Source of the DNA: Bosea sp. 29B
GTDB lineage: Bacteria; Pseudomonadota; Alphaproteobacteria; Rhizobiales; Beijerinckiaceae
Reading direction: 5' to 3'
Assembly: GCF_902506165.1 (NCBI RefSeq)
Contig: NZ_LR733817.1
Coordinates: forward strand, 2,139,408-2,203,407
DNA: 64,000 nucleotides
Shown here: one piece after another, positions 34,136 to 42,939 of the stretch
Layout of the letters: every line of letters starts with the position of its first letter
How positions within the stretch are numbered: the first letter of the stretch is position 1
Notes under the pieces: generated by a model
Told to the model about the DNA's origin: nothing
Database searches by the model: none
What the model saw: the letters and a program-made list of their open reading frames with translations, nothing else
Made by a program: the position numbers and the translations under genes

Positions 34136-34701
34136 CGCGGGGCGCGCTTGGCGAGGATGCGCTGCAGGGTTCGCCGGTGCATGCCGAGCCGGCGCGCCGT
34201 CTCCGAGACATTGCGGCTGCACAGTTCATAGACGCGCTGGATGTGCTCCCAACGCACGCGGTCGGCCGACATCGGGTTTTCCGGCGGCACCGGACGCGCA
34301 TTGGGGCCTGCGGCCAGCGCCGAATGGATCTCGTCGGCATCAGCGGGCTTGGCGAGAAAGTCATAAGCGCCGAGCTTCACCGCGCTGACCGCGGTCGCGA
34401 TATTGCCGTAGCCGGTCAGGACGACGCCGCGTGCATCCGGGCGCTTCTCCTTGAGACGGGCGATCACGTCGAGCCCGTTGCCGTCGCCGAGGCGCAGGTC
34501 GATCACCGCATAGGCCGGTGCCGCCTCCTCGACCGCGGCGAGCCCGGCCTGGACGGACTCTGCGATCCTCACCGAATAGCCGCGGCCTTCCATGGCGCGG
34601 GCGAGGCGGTTCAGGAACGGCTTGTCGTCGTCGACGAGCAGAAGAGACATGTCCCTGCCGGCCGTATCGGTGAGCTCGCCTGTCATCGGCGCCGTGTCCA
34701 T
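34132..34701 (-). CDS. actR: Redox response regulator ActR/RegA/PrrA
   Basis: A two-domain regulator. The receiver domain has the acidic pocket LLVDDDK and the phospho-acceptor Asp68 in AVIDLRLGDG. The Fis-type DNA-binding helix-turn-helix at the C-terminus (ADRVRWEHIQRVYELC and NVSETARRLGMHRRTLQRIL) is nearly invariant in RegA/PrrA/ActR proteins. It controls respiration, carbon fixation, nitrogen metabolism and acid tolerance genes in response to redox state. The start is ambiguous: ATG at 34710, 34707 and 34701 are in frame, and AGGAG is best spaced for 34701 (189 aa). It is transcribed with actS upstream and the truncated haemoglobin downstream. Confidence 0.95.
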   Translation of the reverse strand: MDTAPMTGELTDTAGRDMSLLLVDDDKPFLNRLARAMEGRGYSVRIAESVQAGLAAVEEAAPAYAVIDLRLGDGNGLDVIARLKEKRPDARGVVLTGYGNIATAVSAVKLGAYDFLAKPADADEIHSALAAGPNARPVPPENPMSADRVRWEHIQRVYELCSRNVSETARRLGMHRRTLQRILAKRAPR

Positions 34702-34786
34702 CGCCATCATCTCCTGCCGGGCGGGTAACTGTCCGGCTTAATATCCATTCTACCGATTGCGCGACGCGCTGAAACGCCGCAACGCC

Positions 34787-36160
34787 TCATTCTGTCGCAT
34801 ATGGGGCCAAAAGCTCCGGGTTTGAAGGTCCGGTGGGTCGATCGTCGCGTTCGAACACGGCCCGCAACCAGGTGATCCGGATGCTGGCGCCGGTCGCCGG
34901 CAATGGCAAATTGGAGAATTCCAGCGTCGCGCCGCTGCGTTCCAGCAGCGTCTTGGCGATGAACAGGCCGAGGCCGAGGCCGCCGCCGGCGCGCGATTCC
35001 TTGTCATGCGAGCGCGAAAGATAGGGATCGCCTGCGCGCAGCAGCACTTCCGGCGTGAAGCCCGGCCCGTCATCGGCGATGGTCAGGATGACGGCTACGT
35101 CGGTCCACTGCGCCGTGATCGTCACCTTGGAGCGGGCGAAGTCGACGGCGTTGTCGACGATGTTGCCGAGCCCGTAGTTCATGCCGGGATTGCGCCGGCA
35201 GACCGGCTCTGGCTTCTCGCCGATCAGCGCGATCTCGAACGGCACGCCGAAGGGCCGCTGCGGCCCGGCGGCTTCCTCGATCAACAGGCTGAGCGAGAGC
35301 TGGTCGAGCGGGCCGGCATCGTCGTCCTGCAGCGAGGCGAGCTTGCCGAGGATGCCGCGGCAACGCTCGACCTGCTCGCGCAGCAAGGTGATGTCCTCCG
35401 CCATCTCGCCTTCGGCCGGGGCGAGTCGCGAGAGCTCGCGGGCGACCAGCGCAATCGTGGCGAGCGGCGTGCCGAGCTCATGCGCGGCGGCGGCGGCGAG
35501 GCCGTCGAGCTGCGAGAGGTGCTGCTCGCGTGCCAGCACGAGCTCGGTCGCGGCCAGCGCCTCCGACAGGTCGCGCGCCTCCTTGGCGACGCGCCAAGCA
35601 TAGATGCCGGTGAAGCCGAGCCCGAGCAAAAGCGCGATCCAGTTGCCGAGCTGGTATTGCGGCGGCAGCACCGGGCGCTCGCTCCCGGCCCAGGGCAGCG
35701 GCCAGTGCAAGATGGTGAGCAGTGTCGCGAGCACAGCGGCGAGCAGTCCGAGGGCCAGCGTGTGTCGCGGCGGCAGCGCCGTCGCCGAGATCATCACTGG
35801 CGCCAGGAACAGGATCGCGAACGGGTTCTGCAGGCCGCCGGTGAGATAGAGCAGGGCCGCGAGCTGCAGGATGTCGAAGCCGAGCAGCGCCGTCGCCGCG
35901 CCCTCCCGCAGCCGGTGGCTGAGCGGGAAGCGGATGCGCAGGGCGATGTTGAGCCAGGCCGAGACGGCGATGGCGAGGAAGCACCAGCCGAAGGGCAGCG
36001 AGAAGCCGAGCCCGAAATGCACACCGGCGACGGCGACGCTCTGGCCGGCGATCGCCAGCCAGCGAAGGCGCACCAGCGTGTCGAGCCGCAAATGGCGCGG
36101 TGTGCCGCCAGGGGCGGATGGAACGAGGTCGGCGATCGTCACGGCGCGCAATTTTCGCAA
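34787..36160 (-). CDS. actS: Redox sensor histidine kinase ActS/RegB/PrrB
   Basis: A 457-aa sensor with six predicted N-terminal helices. It contains the quinone-sensing motif GGLQNPFAILFLAPVMISA (GGxxNPF), the H-box AAAAHELGTPLATIALVA with His227, and the redox-active Cys267 in LREQVERCRGILGKL, at nearly the same position as Cys265 of Rhodobacter capsulatus RegB. The HATPase domain shows N-box NIVDNAVDFA and G-boxes DDGPGF and AGGGLGLGLFIAKTLL. It phosphorylates ActR. It lies 76 bp upstream of actR on the same strand; no senC gene is present between them, unlike in some Rhodobacter clusters. Confidence 0.95.
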   Translation of the reverse strand: MRKLRAVTIADLVPSAPGGTPRHLRLDTLVRLRWLAIAGQSVAVAGVHFGLGFSLPFGWCFLAIAVSAWLNIALRIRFPLSHRLREGAATALLGFDILQLAALLYLTGGLQNPFAILFLAPVMISATALPPRHTLALGLLAAVLATLLTILHWPLPWAGSERPVLPPQYQLGNWIALLLGLGFTGIYAWRVAKEARDLSEALAATELVLAREQHLSQLDGLAAAAAHELGTPLATIALVARELSRLAPAEGEMAEDITLLREQVERCRGILGKLASLQDDDAGPLDQLSLSLLIEEAAGPQRPFGVPFEIALIGEKPEPVCRRNPGMNYGLGNIVDNAVDFARSKVTITAQWTDVAVILTIADDGPGFTPEVLLRAGDPYLSRSHDKESRAGGGLGLGLFIAKTLLERSGATLEFSNLPLPATGASIRITWLRAVFERDDRPTGPSNPELLAPYATE

Positions 36161-36320
36161 TGCCGCAAGCGGCCAGGAAGGAGGAAGCTGTGGCTAATCG
36201 GCATCACAAGGAAATCTTAGCCCTTTGGACGATTGAATCAGAATAAATTCTACTTAGGCTGCATTCCCTTGCTGCACTGCATCGTGGGATGCGGCGCTGC
36301 GAAAGAGCGAAAGGGCCGCC

Positions 36321-37622
36321 ATGTCGTTCGCCTACCACGCCTATGAGGCGGTTCATATGATGGTCAGCCCGGCGCGGGCCATGTCCGACGCCATGCAGCT
36401 CGCCTTCAAGAACCCGGCGAACCCGCTGACCTATACCCCGTTCGGCCGCACGATCGCCGCCTCCTGCGAATTGTTCGAGCGCACCACGCGCCGCTACGGC
36501 AAGCCGGCCTTCGGGCTCGACACCACCACGATGGGCGGCGTCAAGGTTGAGGTCGAGGAGCGCGTCGTCTGGCAGCGTCCCTTCTGCAACCTGATCTATT
36601 TCGACCGCAAGATCGAAGGTCGCCGCAAGCCGCAGCCCAAGGTGCTGCTGGTCGCGCCGATGTCGGGCCATTACGCCACGCTGCTGCGCGGCACCGTCGA
36701 GGCCTTCCTGCCCGATCACGAGGTCTACATCACCGACTGGGTCGATGCTCGCCTGGTGCCGCTCGCGGCCGGCCGCTTCGATCTCGACGACTATGTCGAT
36801 TACGTCATCGCCATGCTGCACAAGCTCGGCCCCGACACCCATGTCATGGCCGTCTGCCAGCCTTCCGTGCCGGTGCTCGCCGCGATCGCCCGCATGGAGG
36901 CCGAGGGCGATCCCTCGTCGCCGCGCTCGATGACGCTGATGGGCGGGCCGATCGACACGCGCTGCTCGCCGACCGCGGTCAACCAGCTCGCCATGGAGCG
37001 CGGCACCGACTGGTTCCGTCGCAATTGCATCACCCGCGTGCCGTTCCCGCATCTCGGCGCTTTCCGCGAGGTCTATCCCGGCTTCATGCAGCTCTCCGGT
37101 TTCATGGCGATGAATTTCGACCGCCATCTCACCGCGCATTACGACATGTACAAGCATCTCATCGCCGGTGACGGCGATTCGGCCGAGAAGCATCGCGACT
37201 TCTATGACGAGTACATGGCGGTGATGGACCTGACCGCCGAGTTCTACCTGCAGACCGTCGACACCGTCTTCGTCAAACACGCTCTGCCCAAGGGCGAGAT
37301 GATGCATCGCGGCAAGCCGGTCGACCTCAAGGCGATCCGCAGCGTCGCACTGATGACGGTCGAAGGCGAGAACGACGACATCTCCGGCGTCGGCCAGACC
37401 AGGGCGACGCATGATCTGTGCGTCAACATCCCCGACGACATGCGGGTCGAGTACCTGCAGAAGGGCGTCGGCCATTACGGCGTCTTCAACGGCTCGCGCT
37501 TCCGCTCCGAGATCGCCCCGCGCATTGCCGACTTCATGCTGACCCTCGACATGAAGGCGGCCAAGGAGCGCCGCAACGAGACCGCGGAGACGGCGCGCAA
37601 GGCGCTGAAGGTCGCGGGCTGA
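36321..37622 (+). CDS. phaZ: Intracellular polyhydroxyalkanoate depolymerase
   Basis: A 433-aa cytoplasmic PHB depolymerase. The N-terminus MSFAYHAYEAVHMMVSPARAMSDAMQLAFKNPANPLTYTPFGRTI and the lipase-box-like HVMAVCQPSVPVLAAIARM, with Cys179 in place of the usual Ser nucleophile, are typical of the i-PhaZ group; Asp and His residues lie in EGENDDISGVGQT and GVGHYGVFNGSRF. It mobilises stored polyhydroxybutyrate. It is divergent from actS across 160 bp. That gap holds a TGCA-rich stretch (36261-36285, with CTGCA and TGCA repeats) that could be a regulator site, but I could not match it to a known consensus. Confidence 0.95.
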   Translation: MSFAYHAYEAVHMMVSPARAMSDAMQLAFKNPANPLTYTPFGRTIAASCELFERTTRRYGKPAFGLDTTTMGGVKVEVEERVVWQRPFCNLIYFDRKIEGRRKPQPKVLLVAPMSGHYATLLRGTVEAFLPDHEVYITDWVDARLVPLAAGRFDLDDYVDYVIAMLHKLGPDTHVMAVCQPSVPVLAAIARMEAEGDPSSPRSMTLMGGPIDTRCSPTAVNQLAMERGTDWFRRNCITRVPFPHLGAFREVYPGFMQLSGFMAMNFDRHLTAHYDMYKHLIAGDGDSAEKHRDFYDEYMAVMDLTAEFYLQTVDTVFVKHALPKGEMMHRGKPVDLKAIRSVALMTVEGENDDISGVGQTRATHDLCVNIPDDMRVEYLQKGVGHYGVFNGSRFRSEIAPRIADFMLTLDMKAAKERRNETAETARKALKVAG

Positions 37623-37673
37623 GTTAAGCCCGCCCTCTTCCGCTCCCGCTGCGAATCCCGCACAATTGCCGGG

Positions 37674-38414
37674 ATGCGGTTCTCCCTGTTCAGGCGCCAG
37701 CCCGATCCCGACCGGATCGAGGTCGCCCATGCCGGCACGCTCTACCCGGTCGCCGTCAAGCGACGCGCGACGGCGCGCCGGCTGACGCTGCGCGTCTCGC
37801 AGGCGACCGGCGAGATCACCCTGACCCTGCCCGAGCGCGTCGACTTCACCACCGGCCGCGTCTTCGCCGAGAAGCATGGCGGCTGGATCGCGGCGCGCAT
37901 GGCTAAGCGCCCGCAGGGTGTCGCCTTCGAGCCAGGCGCCGTCGTGCCGTTGCGCGGCGTGCCGCACCGGATCGTGCACTGGACCAAGGTGCGCGGATTG
38001 ACCCGCGCGGCGCTCTCGGCCGAGGGCGAGCCGATCATCGCGGTCTGCGGCGAGGCGGCCCATGTCGCGCGCCGGGTCAGCGATTTCCTGCGCCGCGAGG
38101 CCTTGGCCGATCTTGAAAAGGCGGTGCGCACCCATACCGCGGTCCTCGGCATCCCCGCCCGCAAGATCACATTGCGCGATACCACCAGCCGCTGGGGCTC
38201 ATGCTCCTCGAAGGGCCATCTCAGCTTCTCCTGGCGCCTGATCCTCGCCCCGGCGCTGGTGCTCGACTATCTCGCCGCCCATGAGGTCGCGCATCTCAAG
38301 GAGATGAACCATTCGCATCGCTTCTGGGCGCTGACGCACAAGCTCTGCCCGCGCACCGAGGAAGCGGAAGCCTGGCTCAAGCGCCATGGCGCGAGCCTGC
38401 ACGGCTATGGCTGA
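37674..38414 (+). CDS. YgjP-like (M48/SprT-type) zinc metalloprotease
   Basis: A 246-aa soluble protein of the YgjP/DUF45 family. The zinc motif HEVAHLKEMNHSHRFW has His203, Glu204 and His207 plus a downstream His as the third ligand, and KITLRDTTSRWGSCSSKGHLSFSWRLILAPALVLDYLAAHE is the family core. An N-terminal beta-rich part (RRATARRLTLRVSQATGEITLTLP) precedes it. The substrate is unknown. It follows phaZ after 51 bp and converges with the DUF4105 gene, the two overlapping by 10 bp (38405-38414). Confidence 0.9.
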   Translation: MRFSLFRRQPDPDRIEVAHAGTLYPVAVKRRATARRLTLRVSQATGEITLTLPERVDFTTGRVFAEKHGGWIAARMAKRPQGVAFEPGAVVPLRGVPHRIVHWTKVRGLTRAALSAEGEPIIAVCGEAAHVARRVSDFLRREALADLEKAVRTHTAVLGIPARKITLRDTTSRWGSCSSKGHLSFSWRLILAPALVLDYLAAHEVAHLKEMNHSHRFWALTHKLCPRTEEAEAWLKRHGASLHGYG

Positions 38415-39421
38415 GGTCTTGCGGTCGGCACGCCCTCGCGGATCAGCCGTGAGAAATCGGGGCTGTCGAGCGATATCGTCCTCGCCCGCTCGCTGATCCG
38501 GCCGCGCCGGACGAGCTCGTCGAGCGGCAGGTCCTGCCTGACCGCGCCGATGTCCTTGAGATAGCCCGGCAGATAGCCGGACAGGATGACACGCGGATCG
38601 AGCGGCGGCGTGAAGCTCCACCCGGGTGCCACCGAGCGCACGAGTCGGTAGACGACCGTCGTGCAGTTGGTGGCGATCGTGTTGTACCAGCGCGGTTGGC
38701 CAGCCAGCCGGTTCACATCCGCGACATAGGCCAGCAGGATCTCTCGCGCCTGCTCGGGCGAGGTGCGCAGGCGGAACATCCGGACATCCTCGCCGCGCGC
38801 ATGGGTTCGCAGGCCGACGACGTCGCGCTCGTCGGTCGCGACATAGGCCATCTCGTAGACCCGGAAGAAGCCGGCGAGCGACGACCATTCCTCGCCCTTT
38901 TCACGCCGCACCTCGATCGAGAAGGTGAGCGGCGGCGAGTCGCGGAAGGTGAAGCTGACGAGCAGATGGGCGATCGCCTCGCCCGACCAGTAGGACAGGA
39001 AGAGGTCGGCGCCCTCGATCTTCGTCAGGTCGTAGCTGCGCGTTTCCCAGCGCTGATCATAGTCGGCCTCGGTGCGCCAGCGGAAATTGCGCAGATTGGC
39101 GACGGTCAGCCGGTCGCCCTCGCGTGCGATCTCGGGAAGCCGGGCGAGTTCGGGAATCCAGTCGCGGTCATGCGAGGGCTTGAGGCTGCTCCACCAGCCG
39201 AGCAGGCTGACGAACAGCACGGCGAAGGCGAGCGGCAGGCGCGGCGCGCCGCTCCAGATGCCGATCGCGCCGGCGAGCGCGGCGAGGCCGAAGCCGACCG
39301 CGGCGGCGATGCCGATCGCACCAGGCAGACGGAAAATCAGGAGCCCGACGCCCCAGACGGCCATGCCGAGGACCACGAGCGTCAGCAGAAGCTGCAGGAG
39401 AACGAAAAAGAGGCGGCTCAT
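38405..39421 (-). CDS. DUF4105 (Lnb-like N-terminal domain) membrane protein
   Basis: A 338-aa membrane protein. It has two to three N-terminal helices (LLTLVVLGMAVWGVGLLIF, IGIAAAVGFGLAALAGAIGIW, LPLAFAVLFVSLLGWW) and then a large domain with the DUF4105 blocks GADLFLSYWSGEAIAHLLVSFTF, FRVYEMAYVATDERDVVGLR and RWYNTIATNCTTVVYRLV, where the Asn-Cys pair of NCTT is the conserved putative active site. The domain probably faces the periplasm and may be a peptidase or amidase-like fold, but activity has not been established. It is monocistronic between convergent and co-directional neighbours; pckA lies 35 bp upstream on the strand. Confidence 0.87.
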   Translation of the reverse strand: MSRLFFVLLQLLLTLVVLGMAVWGVGLLIFRLPGAIGIAAAVGFGLAALAGAIGIWSGAPRLPLAFAVLFVSLLGWWSSLKPSHDRDWIPELARLPEIAREGDRLTVANLRNFRWRTEADYDQRWETRSYDLTKIEGADLFLSYWSGEAIAHLLVSFTFRDSPPLTFSIEVRREKGEEWSSLAGFFRVYEMAYVATDERDVVGLRTHARGEDVRMFRLRTSPEQAREILLAYVADVNRLAGQPRWYNTIATNCTTVVYRLVRSVAPGWSFTPPLDPRVILSGYLPGYLKDIGAVRQDLPLDELVRRGRISERARTISLDSPDFSRLIREGVPTARPQP

Positions 39422-39456
39422 CGCCGCCTCTCATAGCACGTTGAAATGCGCTCCGC

Positions 39457-41067
39457 TCAAGCGGCGAGGGAGCTCGTCGGCGCGGCGGCCTTCACGGCGT
39501 CGTCGACATGGGCCTCGAACTTCTCGAAATTCTTGGCGAACATGCCGACCAGTTTCTTCGCGGTCTCGGCGAAGGCGGCCTTATCCTGCCAGGTCTTGAC
39601 GGGATAGAGGATGTGCGGCTCGACGCCGGGCACCGAAGTGGGAACGGCGAAACCGAAATAAGGATCCCGGCGGAAGTCGGCGCGGTTGAGCGAGCCGTCG
39701 AGCGCCGCCGTCAGCAGGCGGCGCGTCACGCGGATCGGCATGCGCCGGCCGGTGCCGTAGCCGCCGCCGGTCCAGCCGGTGTTCACCAGCCAGCAGTCGA
39801 CATGGTGCTTGGCGATGAAATCGCGCAGCAGATTGGCATATTCCGACGGATGGCGCGGCAGGAAGGGCGAGCCAAAGCAGGTCGAGAACTCCGGCTGGAC
39901 GCCGACGAGCCCGCGCTCGGTGCCGGCGACCTTGGCGGTGTAGCCGGAGAGGAAGTGGTACATCGCCTCGGCCGGGGTCAGCTTGGCGATCGGCGGCATC
40001 ACGCCGAAGGCGTCGGCGGTCAGCATCACGATGTTCTTCGGCGTGCCGGCGCGGCCCGAGCGCGAGGCGTTCGGGATGAAGTCGAGCGGATAGGCCGAAC
40101 GGGTGTTCTCGGTCTTCGTCTCGTTGTCGAAATCGACCTCGCGCGAGATCTCGTCCATGACGATGTTCTCGAGCACGGTGCCGAAGCGCTGCGAGGCCGC
40201 GAAGATCTGCGGTTCGGCCTCGGCCGAGAGGCGGATCGTCTTGGCGTAGCAGCCGCCCTCGAAATTGAAGATGCCGTCCTTCGACCAGCCATGCTCGTCA
40301 TCGCCGATCAGGGTGCGGTCGGGATCGGCCGAGAGGGTGGTCTTGCCGGTGCCGGAGAGGCCGAAGAAGATCGCCGGATCGTCCTTGGAGCCGACATTGG
40401 CCGAGCAGTGCATGGGAACCACGCCCTTGGCCGGCAGCGTGTAGTTCAGATAGGTGAAGACCGATTTCTTCATCTCGCCGGCATAGGCGGAGCCGCCGAT
40501 CAGCACGATCTTGCGAGAGAAGTCGATCGCGATGACCGTCTCGCTGCGGCAGCCATGGCGCTTCGGATCAGCCTTGAAGGTCGGCAGGTCGACGATCGTC
40601 AGCTCAGGTACGTAACCTCCGATCTCGCCGGCCTCGGGCCGGATCAAGAGGTTGCGGATGAACAGCGAGTGCCAGGCGAGCTCGGTGAAGACCCGCGCCT
40701 TGACGCGGTGGGCCGGATCGGCGCCGCCATAGAGGTCCTGCGCGAACAGCTCCTTGCCTTCGGCGTGCTTGATGAAGTCGCCGAGCAGGGTCTCGAACTG
40801 CTCCGAGGAGATCGCGCCGTTGTTTTCCCACCACACGCTCTTCTCGGTCAGCGCGTCCTTGACGACGAACTTGTCCTTGGGCGAGCGGCCGGTATGGCTG
40901 CCGGTGTCGGCGCAAAGCGCACCGCCGCGGGCGAGCTGGGATTCGCCGCGCCGCAGCGATTCCTCATAGAGGCGCGCTGCCTCGAAGTTCCAGTAGACCG
41001 CCTTGAGCCCGCGGAAGCCGAATGAGTCGGCGCCGCTGTTCGGGTTGACGTGACCGATGGTCTCCAC
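39457..41067 (-). CDS. pckA: Phosphoenolpyruvate carboxykinase (ATP)
   Basis: A 536-aa gluconeogenic enzyme converting oxaloacetate and ATP to PEP, CO2 and ADP. The kinase-1a P-loop is [28 protein letters not shown] (kinase-2) and the substrate loop [16 protein letters not shown] are also clear. I choose GTG 41067 (VETIGHVNP), with AGGAGG eight bases upstream; the longest frame uses TTG 41073, only two bases after the AGGAGG. The neighbouring chvI-chvG-hprK cluster is the normal rhizobial context, where ChvI and PTS components affect pckA expression. Regulatory candidates lie at 41105-41198 and 41238-41248. Confidence 0.97.
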   Translation of the reverse strand: METIGHVNPNSGADSFGFRGLKAVYWNFEAARLYEESLRRGESQLARGGALCADTGSHTGRSPKDKFVVKDALTEKSVWWENNGAISSEQFETLLGDFIKHAEGKELFAQDLYGGADPAHRVKARVFTELAWHSLFIRNLLIRPEAGEIGGYVPELTIVDLPTFKADPKRHGCRSETVIAIDFSRKIVLIGGSAYAGEMKKSVFTYLNYTLPAKGVVPMHCSANVGSKDDPAIFFGLSGTGKTTLSADPDRTLIGDDEHGWSKDGIFNFEGGCYAKTIRLSAEAEPQIFAASQRFGTVLENIVMDEISREVDFDNETKTENTRSAYPLDFIPNASRSGRAGTPKNIVMLTADAFGVMPPIAKLTPAEAMYHFLSGYTAKVAGTERGLVGVQPEFSTCFGSPFLPRHPSEYANLLRDFIAKHHVDCWLVNTGWTGGGYGTGRRMPIRVTRRLLTAALDGSLNRADFRRDPYFGFAVPTSVPGVEPHILYPVKTWQDKAAFAETAKKLVGMFAKNFEKFEAHVDDAVKAAAPTSSLAA

Positions 41068-41104
41068 TGGCAATTCCTCCTGCCGAGTAGCCGTCGCCAG
41101 GCGA

Positions 41105-41198
41105 AGCCGGCGTCGTGATTGGAGTGGGGCTGAGCCCCACTATGGGCCCGATGGACCGGTGACGTGGAGGGCTCTTTAGGCGGATGACGACGCCGGCT
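41105..41198 (-). promoter_or_regulatory. Structured upstream region of pckA with nested inverted repeats
   Basis: A perfect 12-bp inverted repeat, AGCCGGCGTCGT (41105-41116) and ACGACGCCGGCT (41187-41198), encloses a perfect 8-bp hairpin AGTGGGGC-TGA-GCCCCACT (41123-41141). It lies 40-130 bp before the pckA start and may form a folded 5' leader if transcription begins further upstream. No known riboswitch consensus is recognised. Confidence 0.4.
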
Positions 41199-41237
41199 CA
41201 AGTCACGAGGCCGGCTCATGGATGACCATAGCAGACC

Positions 41238-41248
41238 TAAATCGTTTA
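41238..41248. promoter_or_regulatory. LacI-type operator-like site upstream of pckA
   Basis: CTAAATCGTTTAA around 41238-41248 (TAAA-TCG-TTTA) is a near-palindrome with a central CG, typical of LacI/GalR-family operators. It stands in an AT-rich stretch about 170 bp before pckA. In rhizobia the LacI-family repressor PckR controls pckA, so PckR is the obvious candidate; I have not compared it with a verified PckR motif. Confidence 0.4.
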
Positions 41249-41277
41249 AAAAATTCAGCTGTGGTGAATCGTCGCGC

Positions 41278-42027
41278 TCAGGCCGTCGCGCGGGCCTTGC
41301 CGGCGAGGGCGACGAGGGTCGTGCGCAGCGCGTCGGGCGTGGTCACCGGCTCGTCGAAGGGCAGGCGCAGCGCCTTGTCGCCGAGCATCAGGTCGGCGCC
41401 ATCGGGGTCGACGCCGCAGAGGCGCCATGCGCCCTCCTCGCCGCCGAGCAGCCTGGTGGCGTAGAGCCCGATCGCGTCGGCATGGTCCTCGTTCATATGG
41501 TCGACCGCGCCCTCCTCCGCCTCGACTAGCGCCCCGGCTTGGGAGCAGTCGCTGAGCACGTCGCCTGCCTCGAGCTCATAGGCCCGGCCGAAGCCGCCAT
41601 TCAGGCTGGCGCGCTGGAGCCTGAGCGCGAAGAAGGAGAAATCGGGAAAATCGACGTAAAGCGAGGCTTTCGGCTGGCGCGCCAGGAAGCGGCGGCGCAC
41701 GCGCCGGCCGAAATCGCTGTCACGCTCGATCTTCTCGGCGCTCGTCAGCAGCGTGATCCGGGCATGAGCGAGCGGGTCGCCCTTGCCGCCGGGCGCGATC
41801 AGCAATGAGCAGCGTGGATCGGCGATCAGATTGCCGGTATGGCCGGAGAGCGAGGACACCAGGATCAGCGGCGTGCCGTCGATGTCGGTCGCGAGGCTGG
41901 TCAGGCTGGCGAAGGGGTGCCCTTCCGGTGTCAGCGTCGCCAGGGAGGCCGAGCGCGCGCTGCGCAGCAGGCCGCGCGCCAATCCGCGCGCGCTGGCATC
42001 TGTCGGCCTGATCGGATCGGTCGCCAT
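41278..42027 (-). CDS. HugZ-like pyridoxamine 5'-phosphate oxidase-family protein (DUF2470)
   Basis: A 249-aa protein. The N-terminal split-barrel flavin/haem-binding domain (SARSASLATLTPEGHPFASLTSLATDIDGTPLILVSSLSGHTGNL) is followed by a DUF2470 domain with VDHMNEDHADAIGLYATRLLGG. This two-domain layout is found in HugZ/HutZ haem-degrading or haem-storage proteins and in related proteins of unknown function; no haem-uptake genes are near. I chose ATG 42027 (MATDPIRPTDASARG). A frame open for 1113 codons extends back across chvI and chvG but is only an antisense shadow. It is divergent from chvI, with 147 bp between. Confidence 0.88.
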   Translation of the reverse strand: MATDPIRPTDASARGLARGLLRSARSASLATLTPEGHPFASLTSLATDIDGTPLILVSSLSGHTGNLIADPRCSLLIAPGGKGDPLAHARITLLTSAEKIERDSDFGRRVRRRFLARQPKASLYVDFPDFSFFALRLQRASLNGGFGRAYELEAGDVLSDCSQAGALVEAEEGAVDHMNEDHADAIGLYATRLLGGEEGAWRLCGVDPDGADLMLGDKALRLPFDEPVTTPDALRTTLVALAGKARATA

Positions 42028-42174
42028 GGCACTTTTCGCAGTCTTAAGTGTTTTCGAGGGGAGACGTAGCGAAACCGCCTTGGCTTGGCTAGATTGCAGC
42101 CATGCTTTGGCCGTTCTCGCGCGAGAGTGGACCCTTTGATTGTAACGCCAGCACACAAAGAGCCGGAAAAGCTT

Positions 42175-42876
42175 ATGCCAACCATTGCGCTGGTCGACGA
42201 CGACCGCAACATCCTGACCTCGGTTTCGATCGCTTTGGAGGCCGAGGGCTATCGCATCCAGACCTATACGGACGGCGCCTCCGCCCTCGACGGGCTGAAG
42301 CAGAATCCGCCCGACCTCGCCATCTTCGACATCAAGATGCCGCGCATGGACGGGATGGAGCTGCTGCGCCGCCTGCGTCAGAAGTCGGACCTGCCGGTGA
42401 TCTTCCTGACCTCGAAGGACGAGGAGATCGACGAGCTCTTCGGCTTGAAGATGGGCGCCGACGATTTCATCCGCAAACCGTTCTCGCAGCGCCTCCTGGT
42501 CGAGCGTGTCAAGGCGATCCTGCGCCGGGCCGGCGCCAAGGATGCGAGCGCGGTTGTTCGCACCGAGGATGCCAAGGCGCTGGAGCGTGGCTTGCTGCGG
42601 ATGGATCCGGAGCGCCACACCTGCACCTGGAAGGGCGAGCCGGTGACGCTGACCGTCACCGAGTTCCTGATCCTGCAGTCGCTGGCGCAGCGCCCGGGCG
42701 TGGTCAAGAGCCGCAACGCCCTGATGGATGCGGCCTATGACGACGAGGTCTATGTCGACGACCGCACCATCGACAGCCACATCAAGCGCCTGCGCAAGAA
42801 GTTCAACCAGGTCGATGTCGATTTCGACATGATCGAGACGCTCTACGGCGTCGGCTACCGCTTCAAGGAGACCTGA
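42175..42876 (+). CDS. chvI: Response regulator ChvI
   Basis: A 233-aa OmpR-family regulator. The receiver has Asp52 in [35 protein letters not shown] and is followed by a winged-helix domain ([50 protein letters not shown]). The sequence [22 protein letters not shown] is almost invariant in ChvI. With ChvG it controls envelope, acid-stress, exopolysaccharide and symbiosis or virulence genes in Hyphomicrobiales. ATG 42175 is preferred to the longer frame (42085), since family homology begins there. Confidence 0.97.
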   Translation: MPTIALVDDDRNILTSVSIALEAEGYRIQTYTDGASALDGLKQNPPDLAIFDIKMPRMDGMELLRRLRQKSDLPVIFLTSKDEEIDELFGLKMGADDFIRKPFSQRLLVERVKAILRRAGAKDASAVVRTEDAKALERGLLRMDPERHTCTWKGEPVTLTVTEFLILQSLAQRPGVVKSRNALMDAAYDDEVYVDDRTIDSHIKRLRKKFNQVDVDFDMIETLYGVGYRFKET

Positions 42877-42939
42877 GAAGCACCCCAGCGTGGCCATGAC
42901 GACGCTTGCGCGCGCGCCGGGACAGGGTAAGAGCCGCTC

